Assembly (NCBI GenBank): GCA_031419715.1
Contig: JANOLJ010000221.1
Span: 1-8,570, forward strand
Direction of reading: 5' to 3'
From: JAEMQF01 sp031419715
Lineage (GTDB): Bacteria; Pseudomonadota; Gammaproteobacteria; Burkholderiales; Burkholderiaceae_C
Length of the DNA: 8,570 nucleotides
Under the pieces are notes generated by a model, which did no database searches, was not told the origin of the DNA, and worked only from the letters and a program-made list of their open reading frames with translations. Both the position numbers and the translations under genes were made by a program. Below are positions 1-6,105 of the stretch, piece by piece; within the stretch, counting starts at the first letter, position 1, and the number at the start of each line of letters is the position of its first letter.

Positions 1-29
1 CCCACGCCCTTACCCGCAAAACCCGCCAT
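1..29 (-). CDS. possible 5' end of a leftward gene (SDR-like N-terminus), partial
   Basis: On the minus strand an ATG at 29 opens a frame reading MAGFAGKGV before the window ends. A short Gly/Lys-rich start of this kind (x-GKGV) resembles the beginning of the Rossmann fold of short-chain dehydrogenases/reductases, which usually continue into VTGG and GIG. A weak AGGG lies about 10-14 bases upstream, and an AT-richer patch (about 50-80) could hold its promoter. Only nine codons are visible, so both the gene call and the family are tentative. If real, it is transcribed divergently from the hydroxylase operon. Confidence 0.3.
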
Positions 30-263
30 CACAGCGTGCCCTGCCGCGCCCAAAATACCGTACAACCGACGCCAATTGCACCACCGCGTGCGCAGCCGGC
101 GGGCATCAACTCCTCATCGGCCGGACTTTGACGGAACCGTGATTCTGAGGCAGGTCGGCTTCGCAGTGCCATCTGCCTCGGGACGACAATCTGTGAACTT
201 GCGCGTGGGTCGCTGTAGTGTCGGCCTGCCGTCGTCGTGGCTGGAGGGCGACGGCGGCACGCC

Positions 264-573
264 CGTTCTCCGGCCCACGCTCGCGGGGCACCTTCGCAGC
301 CTGCATCCCTGCGCCGCGTCAACGCCGTTTCGCCCTGAGGCGGTTGAGCACGCCGCGAATGGGACCTGCGCCCGGGTGTACCACCGCCTCCCTGTTGCAA
401 CCTGGAGTGGCATGCCACGGCGTGCCCTACCTCGCGGGTGTCGGGGCAGGCGGTTTGGGGTGCGGGCGCAGGTCCCATTCGCGGTGTCCTTGAGCTGCGC
501 ACGAGAACACGATGTTGATGGCTCACGCCCCGCAAACCGAATCCGGCGCCCCGCGAGCCTGGGCCGGAGAACG
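264..573. repeat. 310-bp imperfect inverted repeat (candidate MITE-like or palindromic element)
   Basis: Three matching blocks share one symmetry axis at about 418.5. Positions 264-292 pair with 545-573 (27 of 29 bases), 353-373 with 464-484 (21 of 21), and 383-389 with 448-454 (7 of 7). The intervening stretches 293-352 and 485-544 are both exactly 60 bases and only weakly similar (better next to the inner arm). A further match, TGCCGCC (253-259/581-587), sits 3 bases off axis. The arrangement fits two diverged head-to-head copies of one repeat, or a non-autonomous palindromic element. As RNA it would fold into a long rod. No transposase or clear target-site duplication was seen. Confidence 0.75.
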
Positions 574-607
574 TACCCCATGCCGCCTGCCACGCTGCTC
601 GACGTTT

Positions 608-659
608 GCATGCAGGTTGCGCATGAACTTCGCGCATGCAGGTCGCGCATGCAGTTCGC
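608..659. repeat. four tandem 13-bp repeats upstream of the hydroxylase operon
   Basis: Four adjacent 13-base units lie at 608-620 (GCATGCAGGTTGC), 621-633 (GCATGAACTTCGC), 634-646 (GCATGCAGGTCGC) and 647-659 (GCATGCAGTTCGC). The GCATG core is invariant and every unit ends in GC. The two 26-bp halves match at 23 of 26 bases. The array ends 81 bases before the ATG of the 2Fe-2S gene, so it could be a set of regulator sites or simply slippage-derived repeats. The 13-bp period does not match the helical turn, so successive units would face different sides of the DNA. Confidence 0.8.
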
Positions 660-679
660 GAAGAATCTCAGCAACCTGC
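612..679. promoter_or_regulatory. symmetric stem-loop overlapping the 13-bp repeats
   Basis: GCAGGTTGC (612-620) pairs with GCAACCTGC (671-679), and CTTCGCG (628-634) pairs with CGCGAAG (657-663). Both pairs share the axis 645.5 and are separated by 7-base internal loops on each side. The structure ends about 60 bases before the operon start codon, so it may lie in the 5' leader or the promoter. There is no following T-run, so it is not a typical intrinsic terminator. Its regulatory role is inference. Confidence 0.5.
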
Positions 680-740
680 CGCGCGCAGGATGCCACGCGC
701 GGCGCGCTACGATCACGCACCCCGTGCCAAGCGAATCCAC

Positions 741-1226
741 ATGACCAAGCTGAGTTTGAACGTCAACGGCGAAACCGTTGCGGTTGAGATCGAAGCCACC
801 CTGTTGCTGCTTGACCTGCTGCGTGGCCCCCTGGCGCTGACCGGCACGCACAGCGGCTGCGACACGGCCCAGTGCGGCGCGTGCACCGTGCTGCTAGACG
901 ACCAGCCGGTGAAGAGCTGCAGCCTGCTCGCGCTGCAAGCGCAGGGCCAGCGGGTGACCACAGTAGAAGGCCTGGCCTCGCCGCAGGGCACGCCACACCC
1001 GTTGCAAGAAGCCTTCATGGCGTGTCACGGCTTGCAATGCGGGTTCTGCACGCCGGGCATGTTGATGGCGGCGAGCGGCTTGCTCAAACGCAATCCGCTC
1101 CCAAGCGAGGCGCAAGTTGTCGATGCGCTGGAAGGCAATCTCTGCCGCTGCACGGGCTACGTCAACATCGTCATGGCGGTGCAACAGGCTGCGCGGGTCA
1201 TGGCGTCCGGTGGGGGTGCCCAATGA
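741..1226 (+). CDS. 2Fe-2S subunit of a xanthine dehydrogenase-family molybdenum hydroxylase (CoxS/XdhC-like)
   Basis: This 161-residue protein is the small electron-transfer subunit, carrying two [2Fe-2S] clusters that pass electrons away from the molybdenum centre. The N-terminal plant-ferredoxin-like domain has ligands Cys40, Cys45, Cys48 and Cys60 (GCDTAQCGAC...C). The C-terminal helical domain has Cys100, Cys103, Cys135 and Cys137 (QCGFC...CRC). All eight ligands are present and the length is normal for the family. The ATG at 741 gives the standard N-terminus (MTKLSLNVNGE); an upstream ATG at 636 would only add repeat-encoded sequence. No strong Shine-Dalgarno is seen. The stop overlaps the next start as ATGA, indicating translational coupling to the large subunit. 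The substrate cannot be read from this subunit. Confidence 0.95.
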   Translation: MTKLSLNVNGETVAVEIEATLLLLDLLRGPLALTGTHSGCDTAQCGACTVLLDDQPVKSCSLLALQAQGQRVTTVEGLASPQGTPHPLQEAFMACHGLQCGFCTPGMLMAASGLLKRNPLPSEAQVVDALEGNLCRCTGYVNIVMAVQQAARVMASGGGAQ

Positions 1227-3580
1227 ACGCGCCGCGGGACAAGCTTGATGTGAGCCGCTTCGGCAGCGGCAAGACGGTGCGCCGCATCGAAGATCCGACG
1301 TTGGTGGCGGGCAAGGGCCAGTTCACGGATGATTTGACTCGCCCCGGCCAGACGCATCTGATCTTTCTGCGTTCGCCGCACGCGCATGCGCGCATCGTCT
1401 CGGTGGACTTGAGCGGTGCGCTCGCGCTGCCCGGCGTGCTGGCGGTATACAGCGGCGCCACGCTCGTGGCCGCAGGTGTGAAGCCGATCGCCGCGGGCAT
1501 TCCGTTCCCCCGGCCCGACGGCTCGCCCGCTGCGTCCGCGCCGCGCCACCCGCTCGCGCTCGATCGTGCGCGCTATGTCGGCGAGGCGGTCGCGGCGGTG
1601 GTGGCGCAAAGCCGCGACGCGGCATTGGCTGGCATCGATGCGCTGCGGGTTGAGTACGAAGAGTTGCCCGCCGTCGTTGATGCGGTCAGCGCCATGGCGC
1701 CCGGCGCGCCAGTGCTGTGCGACGCCGCGCCGGACAACATCGCCAGCGAGATGCGCCACGGCGACGCTGCGGCCACCGCTGCCGCATTCGCGCGCGCCGC
1801 GCACACCGTGCAACTCGACATCGTGAACCAGCGCATCGCACCCAGCGCGATCGAGCCGCGCGTCGTGCTCGCTGAAATTGACGCCGCGAGCGGGCGGCTG
1901 CACGTCACCTTGTCGAGCCAGATGCCCACGGCAGTGCGCGACGGCCTCGTGGCGTCGCTGCCCGACCTGAGCCCGGCGCAGGTGCGCGTGCTCGTTGGCG
2001 ATGTCGGCGGTGGCTTCGGCATGAAGACCGGCATCTACCCCGAAGACATCGTCGTCGCGCACGCCGCGCGCAGCTTGCGCCGGCCCGTCAAGTGGTGCGC
2101 GCAGCGCATCGAGGAATTCAGCGCGTCGGTGCATGGGCGTGATGTCGTCAGCAAGGTCGAGCTCGCGCTCGCGCCTGACGGCAAGGTGCTGGCGCTGCGC
2201 GTGCGTTCGCTCGCCAACGTGGGCGGCTACGCCACCGCCACTGGCGTGCTCATCCCGTTGCTTGTCGGTCCGTGGGTGAGCACGAGCATCTATGACATCC
2301 CGATCATCGACCTGCACTTGACTGCGGTGATGAGCAACGCCACGCCGGTGGGCGCCTACCGTGGCGCCGGGCGCCCCGAGGCGATCTACATCATCGAACG
2401 CCTGCTCGACGCGGCGGCGCGCGAGATGCGGCTCGACCCCGCGGAACTGCGCCGGCGCAACATGATCAAGCCGCAGCAGATGCCCTACACGAACCCGATG
2501 GCGCAGATCTACGACTGCGGTGAGTTCGAGAAAATTCTCGACCAGGGCCTGGCACTCGCGGACTGGAACGGCTACGCGGCACGCCGTGCACAGAGCCAGG
2601 CGCGCGGCAAGTTGCGTGGCCGGGGCATCGCCACATTCCTCGAATGGACCGGCGGCAACGTGCTCACCGAAAACGTGACGGTGAACGTGCTCGCTGATGG
2701 CTTCATCGAACTCACCAGCGCGACACAGGCGATGGGACAGGGCATCGCGACAAGCTATGCGCAGCTCGCGGTTGATGTGTTCGGCGTGCCGATCGAAAAG
2801 ATTCGTGTCCTGCAAGGCGACACGGATCGCGCCACCGGTTTTGGCAGTGCCGGATCCCGGTCGCTATTCACCGGCGGCGGTGCGGTGCATGTGGCTTCCG
2901 AACGCACTGTTGAACACGCGAAGCAGTTGGCCGGCGAGGCGCTGGAGGCGGCGGCATCCGACATCGAATACCGCGCCGGGCGCTTCAATGTGGTGGGCAC
3001 CGACCTGGGCATCGGCCTGTTCGACCTGGCGGCGAAACAGAGCACGGCGCGCATCACGATGGACGGCACGGCCACCGCGGGCGCGCCGAGCTGGCCCAAC
3101 GCCTGCCACATTTGTGAAGTGGAAGTCGACCCCGACACCGGCGAAGTTGAAGTGCTCGCCTACGCCTCGGTGAACGACATCGGCCGCGTCATCAGCCCGC
3201 AGATCGTGCGCGGCCAGGTCGAAGGCGGTGCGGTGCAGGGCATCGGCCAGGCGTTGTGCGAACAGGTCGTGTACGACAAAGACAGCGGTCAACTGCTCAG
3301 CGCAAGCTTCATGGACTACGCGATCCCGCACGCCGATGTGTTCCGCGGCTTCAAGACGGAGTTCGACACCTCGGTGCCGTGCCGCACGAATGTGCTGGGC
3401 GTCAAGGGCGTCGGCGAACTCGGCACGATAGGCGCGACACCGGCGGTGGTGAATGCCGTGATCGATGCGCTCGCACAAACCGGCCTCGGGCGCCGCGCCG
3501 AGAAGGTGCAGATGCCACTCACCTCGGCGGTGGTGTGGCGCGCATTGCACGGCGACTTCGACCCGGTGAAGGTGCTTTGA
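1223..3580 (+). CDS. molybdopterin-binding large subunit of a xanthine dehydrogenase/aldehyde oxidase-family hydroxylase (CoxL form II-like)
   Basis: This 785-residue protein is the catalytic subunit that binds the molybdenum cofactor and hydroxylates a substrate with water-derived oxygen. An aldehyde-oxidase a/b-hammerhead domain occupies roughly residues 15-150, followed by the molybdopterin-binding domains. Visible motifs are GGGFGMK (262-268), AYRGAGR (378-384), QAMGQG (502-507), SAGSRSLFTGGG (542-553) and KGVGELG (728-734), whose Glu732 is the expected catalytic glutamate. AYRGAGR marks the so-called form II group and not true CO dehydrogenase, which has AYxCSFR, so CO oxidation is unlikely. 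The real substrate may be an aldehyde, an N-heteroaromatic or a CoA ester. The start is the ATG in the ATGA overlap; an earlier in-frame ATG at 872 lies inside the 2Fe-2S gene and is rejected. No FAD (CoxM) subunit gene lies in the window. Confidence 0.95.
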   Translation: MNAPRDKLDVSRFGSGKTVRRIEDPTLVAGKGQFTDDLTRPGQTHLIFLRSPHAHARIVSVDLSGALALPGVLAVYSGATLVAAGVKPIAAGIPFPRPDGSPAASAPRHPLALDRARYVGEAVAAVVAQSRDAALAGIDALRVEYEELPAVVDAVSAMAPGAPVLCDAAPDNIASEMRHGDAAATAAAFARAAHTVQLDIVNQRIAPSAIEPRVVLAEIDAASGRLHVTLSSQMPTAVRDGLVASLPDLSPAQVRVLVGDVGGGFGMKTGIYPEDIVVAHAARSLRRPVKWCAQRIEEFSASVHGRDVVSKVELALAPDGKVLALRVRSLANVGGYATATGVLIPLLVGPWVSTSIYDIPIIDLHLTAVMSNATPVGAYRGAGRPEAIYIIERLLDAAAREMRLDPAELRRRNMIKPQQMPYTNPMAQIYDCGEFEKILDQGLALADWNGYAARRAQSQARGKLRGRGIATFLEWTGGNVLTENVTVNVLADGFIELTSATQAMGQGIATSYAQLAVDVFGVPIEKIRVLQGDTDRATGFGSAGSRSLFTGGGAVHVASERTVEHAKQLAGEALEAAASDIEYRAGRFNVVGTDLGIGLFDLAAKQSTARITMDGTATAGAPSWPNACHICEVEVDPDTGEVEVLAYASVNDIGRVISPQIVRGQVEGGAVQGIGQALCEQVVYDKDSGQLLSASFMDYAIPHADVFRGFKTEFDTSVPCRTNVLGVKGVGELGTIGATPAVVNAVIDALAQTGLGRRAEKVQMPLTSAVVWRALHGDFDPVKVL

Positions 3581-3605
3581 ACCCTCTGGGAAGGGCCAGC
3601 CACGC

Positions 3606-4790
3606 ATGACCTCACCGGGTTCGGCAGCGCGCAGCGCTTGCATCGTCGGCATCGGCGAAACGCGGTTCACGAAACGTGGCGCCCAAGCCGAGCGCGGCGA
3701 ATGGGCGCTCGCCTGCGAAGCCGCGGCGAACGCCGCAGACGACGCCGGCATCGATGTGCGCCGCATCGACGGCCTGGCCTCGTTCTCCAGCGACAACTGC
3801 CTGCCCTGGCTGATGCAGCAGGCGCTGGGCATAGCCCACCTGCGCTGGGCCTCGATGGTCTGGGGCGGCGGCGGCACCGGCTCGTGCGGCGCGCTGGCCC
3901 ACGCCAGCGCCGCGGTTGAAAGCGGCCAGGCCGACACCGTGCTGGTGATGCGCTCCATCGTGCAGCGCCCGGGTGGGCGCTACGGCGAGGCGGGTGGCTT
4001 CTCGGAAATACCGCAGTTCGACCTGCTGGCGCCGTTCGGCATGTTGATGCCGACCAGCATGTTCGCGCCCAGTGTGAGGCGCTACCTGCACGACTTCGGT
4101 CTGAGTGCCGAAGCCTTTGCCGAGGTTGCCCTGAACGCCAGTGCCAACGCGCAGCGCAATCCGCGCGCCGTGATGCATGGCCAGCCGTTGACGCGAGAAG
4201 ACTATCTGGCCTCGCGCATGATTGCCGACCCGCTGCGGCTCTACGACTGCTGCCAGGAAAGCGACGGTGCCTGCGCGGTGATCGTGACGACGCAGGAACG
4301 CGCGCGTGACCTTCAACGCCAGCCGGTGCGCGTGCTCGCCGCGGCCCAGGGGGGAGACGCCGGCTGGTACGCCGCGACGATGGGCACGCACAACATGCCG
4401 GTGGCCGACTACGGTGGCGGCAACGCCGCGCAGCTGGCGCGCGACCTGTATGCGCGCGCGGGCGTGGGCCCGGCGGACATCGACGTGGCGCAGATCTACG
4501 ACCACTTCAGCCCCGCCGTGCTGTGGACGCTTGAGAACTTCGGCTTCTGCGGCCGCGGCGAGGCGGCCGCCTTTGTGGCCGCAGGGCAGATCCGGCCCGG
4601 GGGCAAGTTGCCGCTGAACACTGCCGGCGGCATGCTTTGCGAAGCCTACATTCACGGCCTGAACCTGTTGACCGAAGCGGTACGCCAGTTGCGCGGCGCC
4701 TCGACAACGCAAGTGCCGGGCGCGCGCACCTGCCTGGTCACCGGGGGCCTGGGCACCACCCCCACGAGCGCTGCCATCCTGGCCACCTGA
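3606..4790 (+). CDS. thiolase-fold protein of the SCP2/lipid-transfer type (putative acyl-CoA retro-aldolase or thiolase)
   Basis: This 394-residue protein has the thiolase fold: N-terminal VGIGETRF (14-21), a Gly-rich loop GGGGTGSC (87-94), IYDHFSP (297-303), and NTAGGMLCEAYIHGLN (338-353) close to the C-terminus. Spacing from the helix after the loop puts the usual nucleophilic Cys at about Gly90. Spacing from N338 and GG341-342 puts the usual catalytic His at Tyr348. The second thiolase Cys is also replaced, near Thr379. Such changes are known in DUF35-partnered members such as the steroid retro-aldolase Ltp2, so carbon-carbon cleavage without a Cys nucleophile is plausible. GGGAAGGG (3588-3594) provides a good ribosome binding site 11 bases before the ATG. 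The next gene begins 2 bases after the stop. The substrate is unknown; ordinary acetyl-CoA acetyltransferase activity looks unlikely. Confidence 0.93.
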   Translation: MTSPGSAARSACIVGIGETRFTKRGAQAERGEWALACEAAANAADDAGIDVRRIDGLASFSSDNCLPWLMQQALGIAHLRWASMVWGGGGTGSCGALAHASAAVESGQADTVLVMRSIVQRPGGRYGEAGGFSEIPQFDLLAPFGMLMPTSMFAPSVRRYLHDFGLSAEAFAEVALNASANAQRNPRAVMHGQPLTREDYLASRMIADPLRLYDCCQESDGACAVIVTTQERARDLQRQPVRVLAAAQGGDAGWYAATMGTHNMPVADYGGGNAAQLARDLYARAGVGPADIDVAQIYDHFSPAVLWTLENFGFCGRGEAAAFVAAGQIRPGGKLPLNTAGGMLCEAYIHGLNLLTEAVRQLRGASTTQVPGARTCLVTGGLGTTPTSAAILAT

Positions 4791-4792
4791 CG

Positions 4793-5230
4793 ATGGCCAC
4801 CTACCTGCCGCAACTCGACATCGGCCGCCCCTACCTGGTCGAGCACCTGGCCTTTTGGGAACATTGCGCTCGCGGCGAGCTGCGCTTCCAGCGCTGTGAT
4901 GCCTGCCAAGCCTGGCGGCACCCACCGGCGCCGCTGTGCGGCGTGTGCCGCTCGCCACGCGCGCGTTGGGAGCTGGCGCCCGGCGCCGCCGAGCTGTTCA
5001 GCTACACGGTGGTGCACCACGCCGCGAGCGCGGCGTTGCAGCAGGCCGTGCCATACAACATCGCCATCGTCGCCTTTCCGTCGCTGGACGGTTTGCGCCT
5101 CGTCAGCAACGTCATCGACGCGGCGCCCGACGAGCTGCGGATCGGCATGCCGCTTGAACTCGTCTGGCAGCGCAGCGACGACGCGCGCCAATTGCCGCTG
5201 TTCAGGAAGCGCGTGGCGGTCGAGCGGTGA
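4793..5230 (+). CDS. DUF35 zinc-ribbon/OB-fold protein, partner of the thiolase-fold enzyme
   Basis: A 145-residue protein with the two-part layout of the DUF35 family. A rubredoxin-like zinc ribbon (Cys35, Cys38, Cys49, Cys52, in RCDACQ...LCGVC) is preceded by an aromatic helix (PYLVEHLAFWEHCARGEL, 13-30) and followed by an OB fold (about 60-140, including FSYTVVHH and VPYNIAIVAF). Family members bind thiolase-fold enzymes and help hold or channel acyl-CoA substrates; known pairs include ChsH2 with Ltp2 and archaeal thiolase/HMG-CoA synthase complexes. The gene follows the thiolase-fold gene after 2 bases, which fits a fixed-stoichiometry complex. The ATG at 4793 is chosen because upstream codons lie inside the preceding gene. 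The last 29 bases overlap the 3' end of the convergent regulator gene. Confidence 0.93.
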   Translation: MATYLPQLDIGRPYLVEHLAFWEHCARGELRFQRCDACQAWRHPPAPLCGVCRSPRARWELAPGAAELFSYTVVHHAASAALQQAVPYNIAIVAFPSLDGLRLVSNVIDAAPDELRIGMPLELVWQRSDDARQLPLFRKRVAVER

Positions 5231-6083
5231 AGCGCTTTGCCCGCAGGTTTTTCTTGATGTCGGCGAGCCTGCCGCGCAGTTCGGCCGGCAGGCGCAGCGC
5301 GACGCCGGTGACCAGGATGTCGATCACGACCAGGTGCAGCAGGCGCGACACCATCGGGCTGTAGCGCTCATAGTCCTCGGGGTGGTCCACCGCGAGCAGC
5401 ACCTGGTGCGTGCTGCCCTGGCCGAGTTGCGCCAATGGCGAGCCGCTCGCCGTGATGGCGATCAGCGTGGCGCCGCGCTTGCGCGCGATTTCCGCGGAAT
5501 CGAGCAAGTCCGCGCTGCGCCCGGAGTTGCTAATGATCACCAGGCAGTCGCCGGGGCCGAGCATCGTCGCGCTCATCACCTGCACATGCGCGTCGCTCAC
5601 GGCCGCCGCGTTCACGCCGAGCCGAAAGAACTTGTGCTGCGCGTCTTGCGCGACGATGCCCGAATTGCCCACGCCGTGGAACTCAATGCGCCGCCCGGCG
5701 CGCCCGGCCTGTGCCAGTGCGGCGATGGCACGCTCGAAGGCGTGGCTCGCGGCGTGGTTGCGGTAGGTCAGGAAGGTGCTGACGGCGTTGTCGAGCACCT
5801 TGACGACGATCTCGCCCGCCGTGTCGTCTTCACCCACCGCACGGTGCACAAAGGGCACGCCTTCATTCACGGCGCCGGCCAGCTTGCGCTTGAAGTCCAC
5901 CAACCCGTGATAGCCAACGCTGCGGCAAAAGCGCACGACGGTGGGCTTGCTGACCCCGGCGCGTTGCGCGAGTTCTCCCACCGCCAGGCTGGCGAAGCTG
6001 CGCGCGTCGGCGAGCACCAGTTTCGCCACGCGTTGCTCGGCGGGTGGCAGGGTGGAGATTGAAGCGCGGATGCGGTCGAGCAT
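5202..6083 (-). CDS. hexR: HexR-like RpiR-family transcriptional regulator (HTH plus SIS sugar-phosphate domain)
   Basis: A 293-residue regulator. The N-terminal HTH_6 domain (about 1-75) includes VGELAQRAGVSKPTVVRFCRSVGY. The SIS domain (about 125-265) has FHGVGNSG, HKFFRLGV, IISNSGRS and SPLAQL. HexR proteins repress glucose-catabolism genes such as zwf and release DNA on binding 2-keto-3-deoxy-6-phosphogluconate. From memory of the Pseudomonas protein, Arg51 and Arg54 match its DNA-reading arginines, and Ser141 and Ser185 its ligand-binding serines. The gene follows zwf by 22 bases on the same strand, supporting the HexR call and autoregulation through a shared transcript. The ATG at 6083 gives the usual start (MLDRIRASISTLPPAEQRVAK); a TTG three codons upstream is an alternative. 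No clear Shine-Dalgarno is seen. Confidence 0.88.
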   Translation of the reverse strand: MLDRIRASISTLPPAEQRVAKLVLADARSFASLAVGELAQRAGVSKPTVVRFCRSVGYHGLVDFKRKLAGAVNEGVPFVHRAVGEDDTAGEIVVKVLDNAVSTFLTYRNHAASHAFERAIAALAQAGRAGRRIEFHGVGNSGIVAQDAQHKFFRLGVNAAAVSDAHVQVMSATMLGPGDCLVIISNSGRSADLLDSAEIARKRGATLIAITASGSPLAQLGQGSTHQVLLAVDHPEDYERYSPMVSRLLHLVVIDILVTGVALRLPAELRGRLADIKKNLRAKRFTARPPRAS

Positions 6084-6096
6084 CGGGTTCAACCCG
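6084..6096 (-). promoter_or_regulatory. palindrome abutting the regulator start codon
   Basis: CGGGTTCAACCCG is a perfect 6-base inverted repeat around one central base, lying in the zwf-hexR gap directly against the hexR ATG. In the transcript it can form a small 5-bp hairpin where the ribosome binding site should be, and no other Shine-Dalgarno is visible. It could make hexR translation depend on ribosomes finishing zwf 22 bases upstream. It could also be an operator or chance. Confidence 0.3.
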
Positions 6097-6105
6097 GCCG
6101 AGTTG

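Larger units (their letters stand above)
30..740. other. long non-coding, repeat-rich intergenic region
   Basis: About 710 bases without a convincing gene. Open frames exist on both strands (for example 76-744 plus and 851-114 minus), but their translations are Arg/Pro/Cys-rich and low in complexity, and opposite frames share the same peptide words because the DNA is an inverted repeat. Besides the large inverted repeat and the tandem units listed separately, smaller stem-loops are visible: GAGGCAG/CTGCCTC (147-153/173-179), GCCGTCG/CGACGGC (228-234/249-255) and a GC stem 678-685/696-703. It presumably holds the promoters of the rightward hydroxylase operon and of a possible leftward gene. 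No strong -35/-10 pair is evident; TACGAT at 708-713 is a weak -10 candidate for the operon. Confidence 0.7.

Noticed and set aside
608..659. CRISPR array
   Set aside because: The 13-bp units are directly adjacent with no spacers, and no cas genes are present.
76..744. Plus-strand open frame of 222 codons in the leader region, and opposing minus-strand frames at 29-637 and 114-851
   Set aside because: The translations are low-complexity and Arg/Pro/Cys-rich. They mirror each other because the DNA is an inverted repeat, and they overlap the start of a clear gene.
872..1222. N-terminal extension of the large subunit to an upstream ATG
   Set aside because: It lies inside the 2Fe-2S gene in another frame. 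The ATGA overlap at 1223 gives a normal family N-terminus and length.
1157..2815. Long minus-strand open frame (552 codons) opposite the large hydroxylase subunit
   Set aside because: The protein is Arg/His/Ala-rich with no recognisable motif. It is the usual antisense shadow of a high-GC gene whose sense frame has all family motifs.
1223..3580. Identification as aerobic CO dehydrogenase
   Set aside because: The active-site loop is AYRGAGR and not the AYxCSFR of true CO dehydrogenase, and no FAD subunit or maturation genes are present.
3612..4958. Minus-strand open frame of 448 codons opposite the thiolase-fold gene
   Set aside because: Antisense shadow with biased composition. The sense strand encodes a full thiolase-fold protein with a ribosome binding site.
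4896..6062. Plus-strand open frame of 388 codons across DUF35 and the regulator
   Set aside because: It is out of frame with DUF35 and antisense to hexR. Its translation has no domain pattern.
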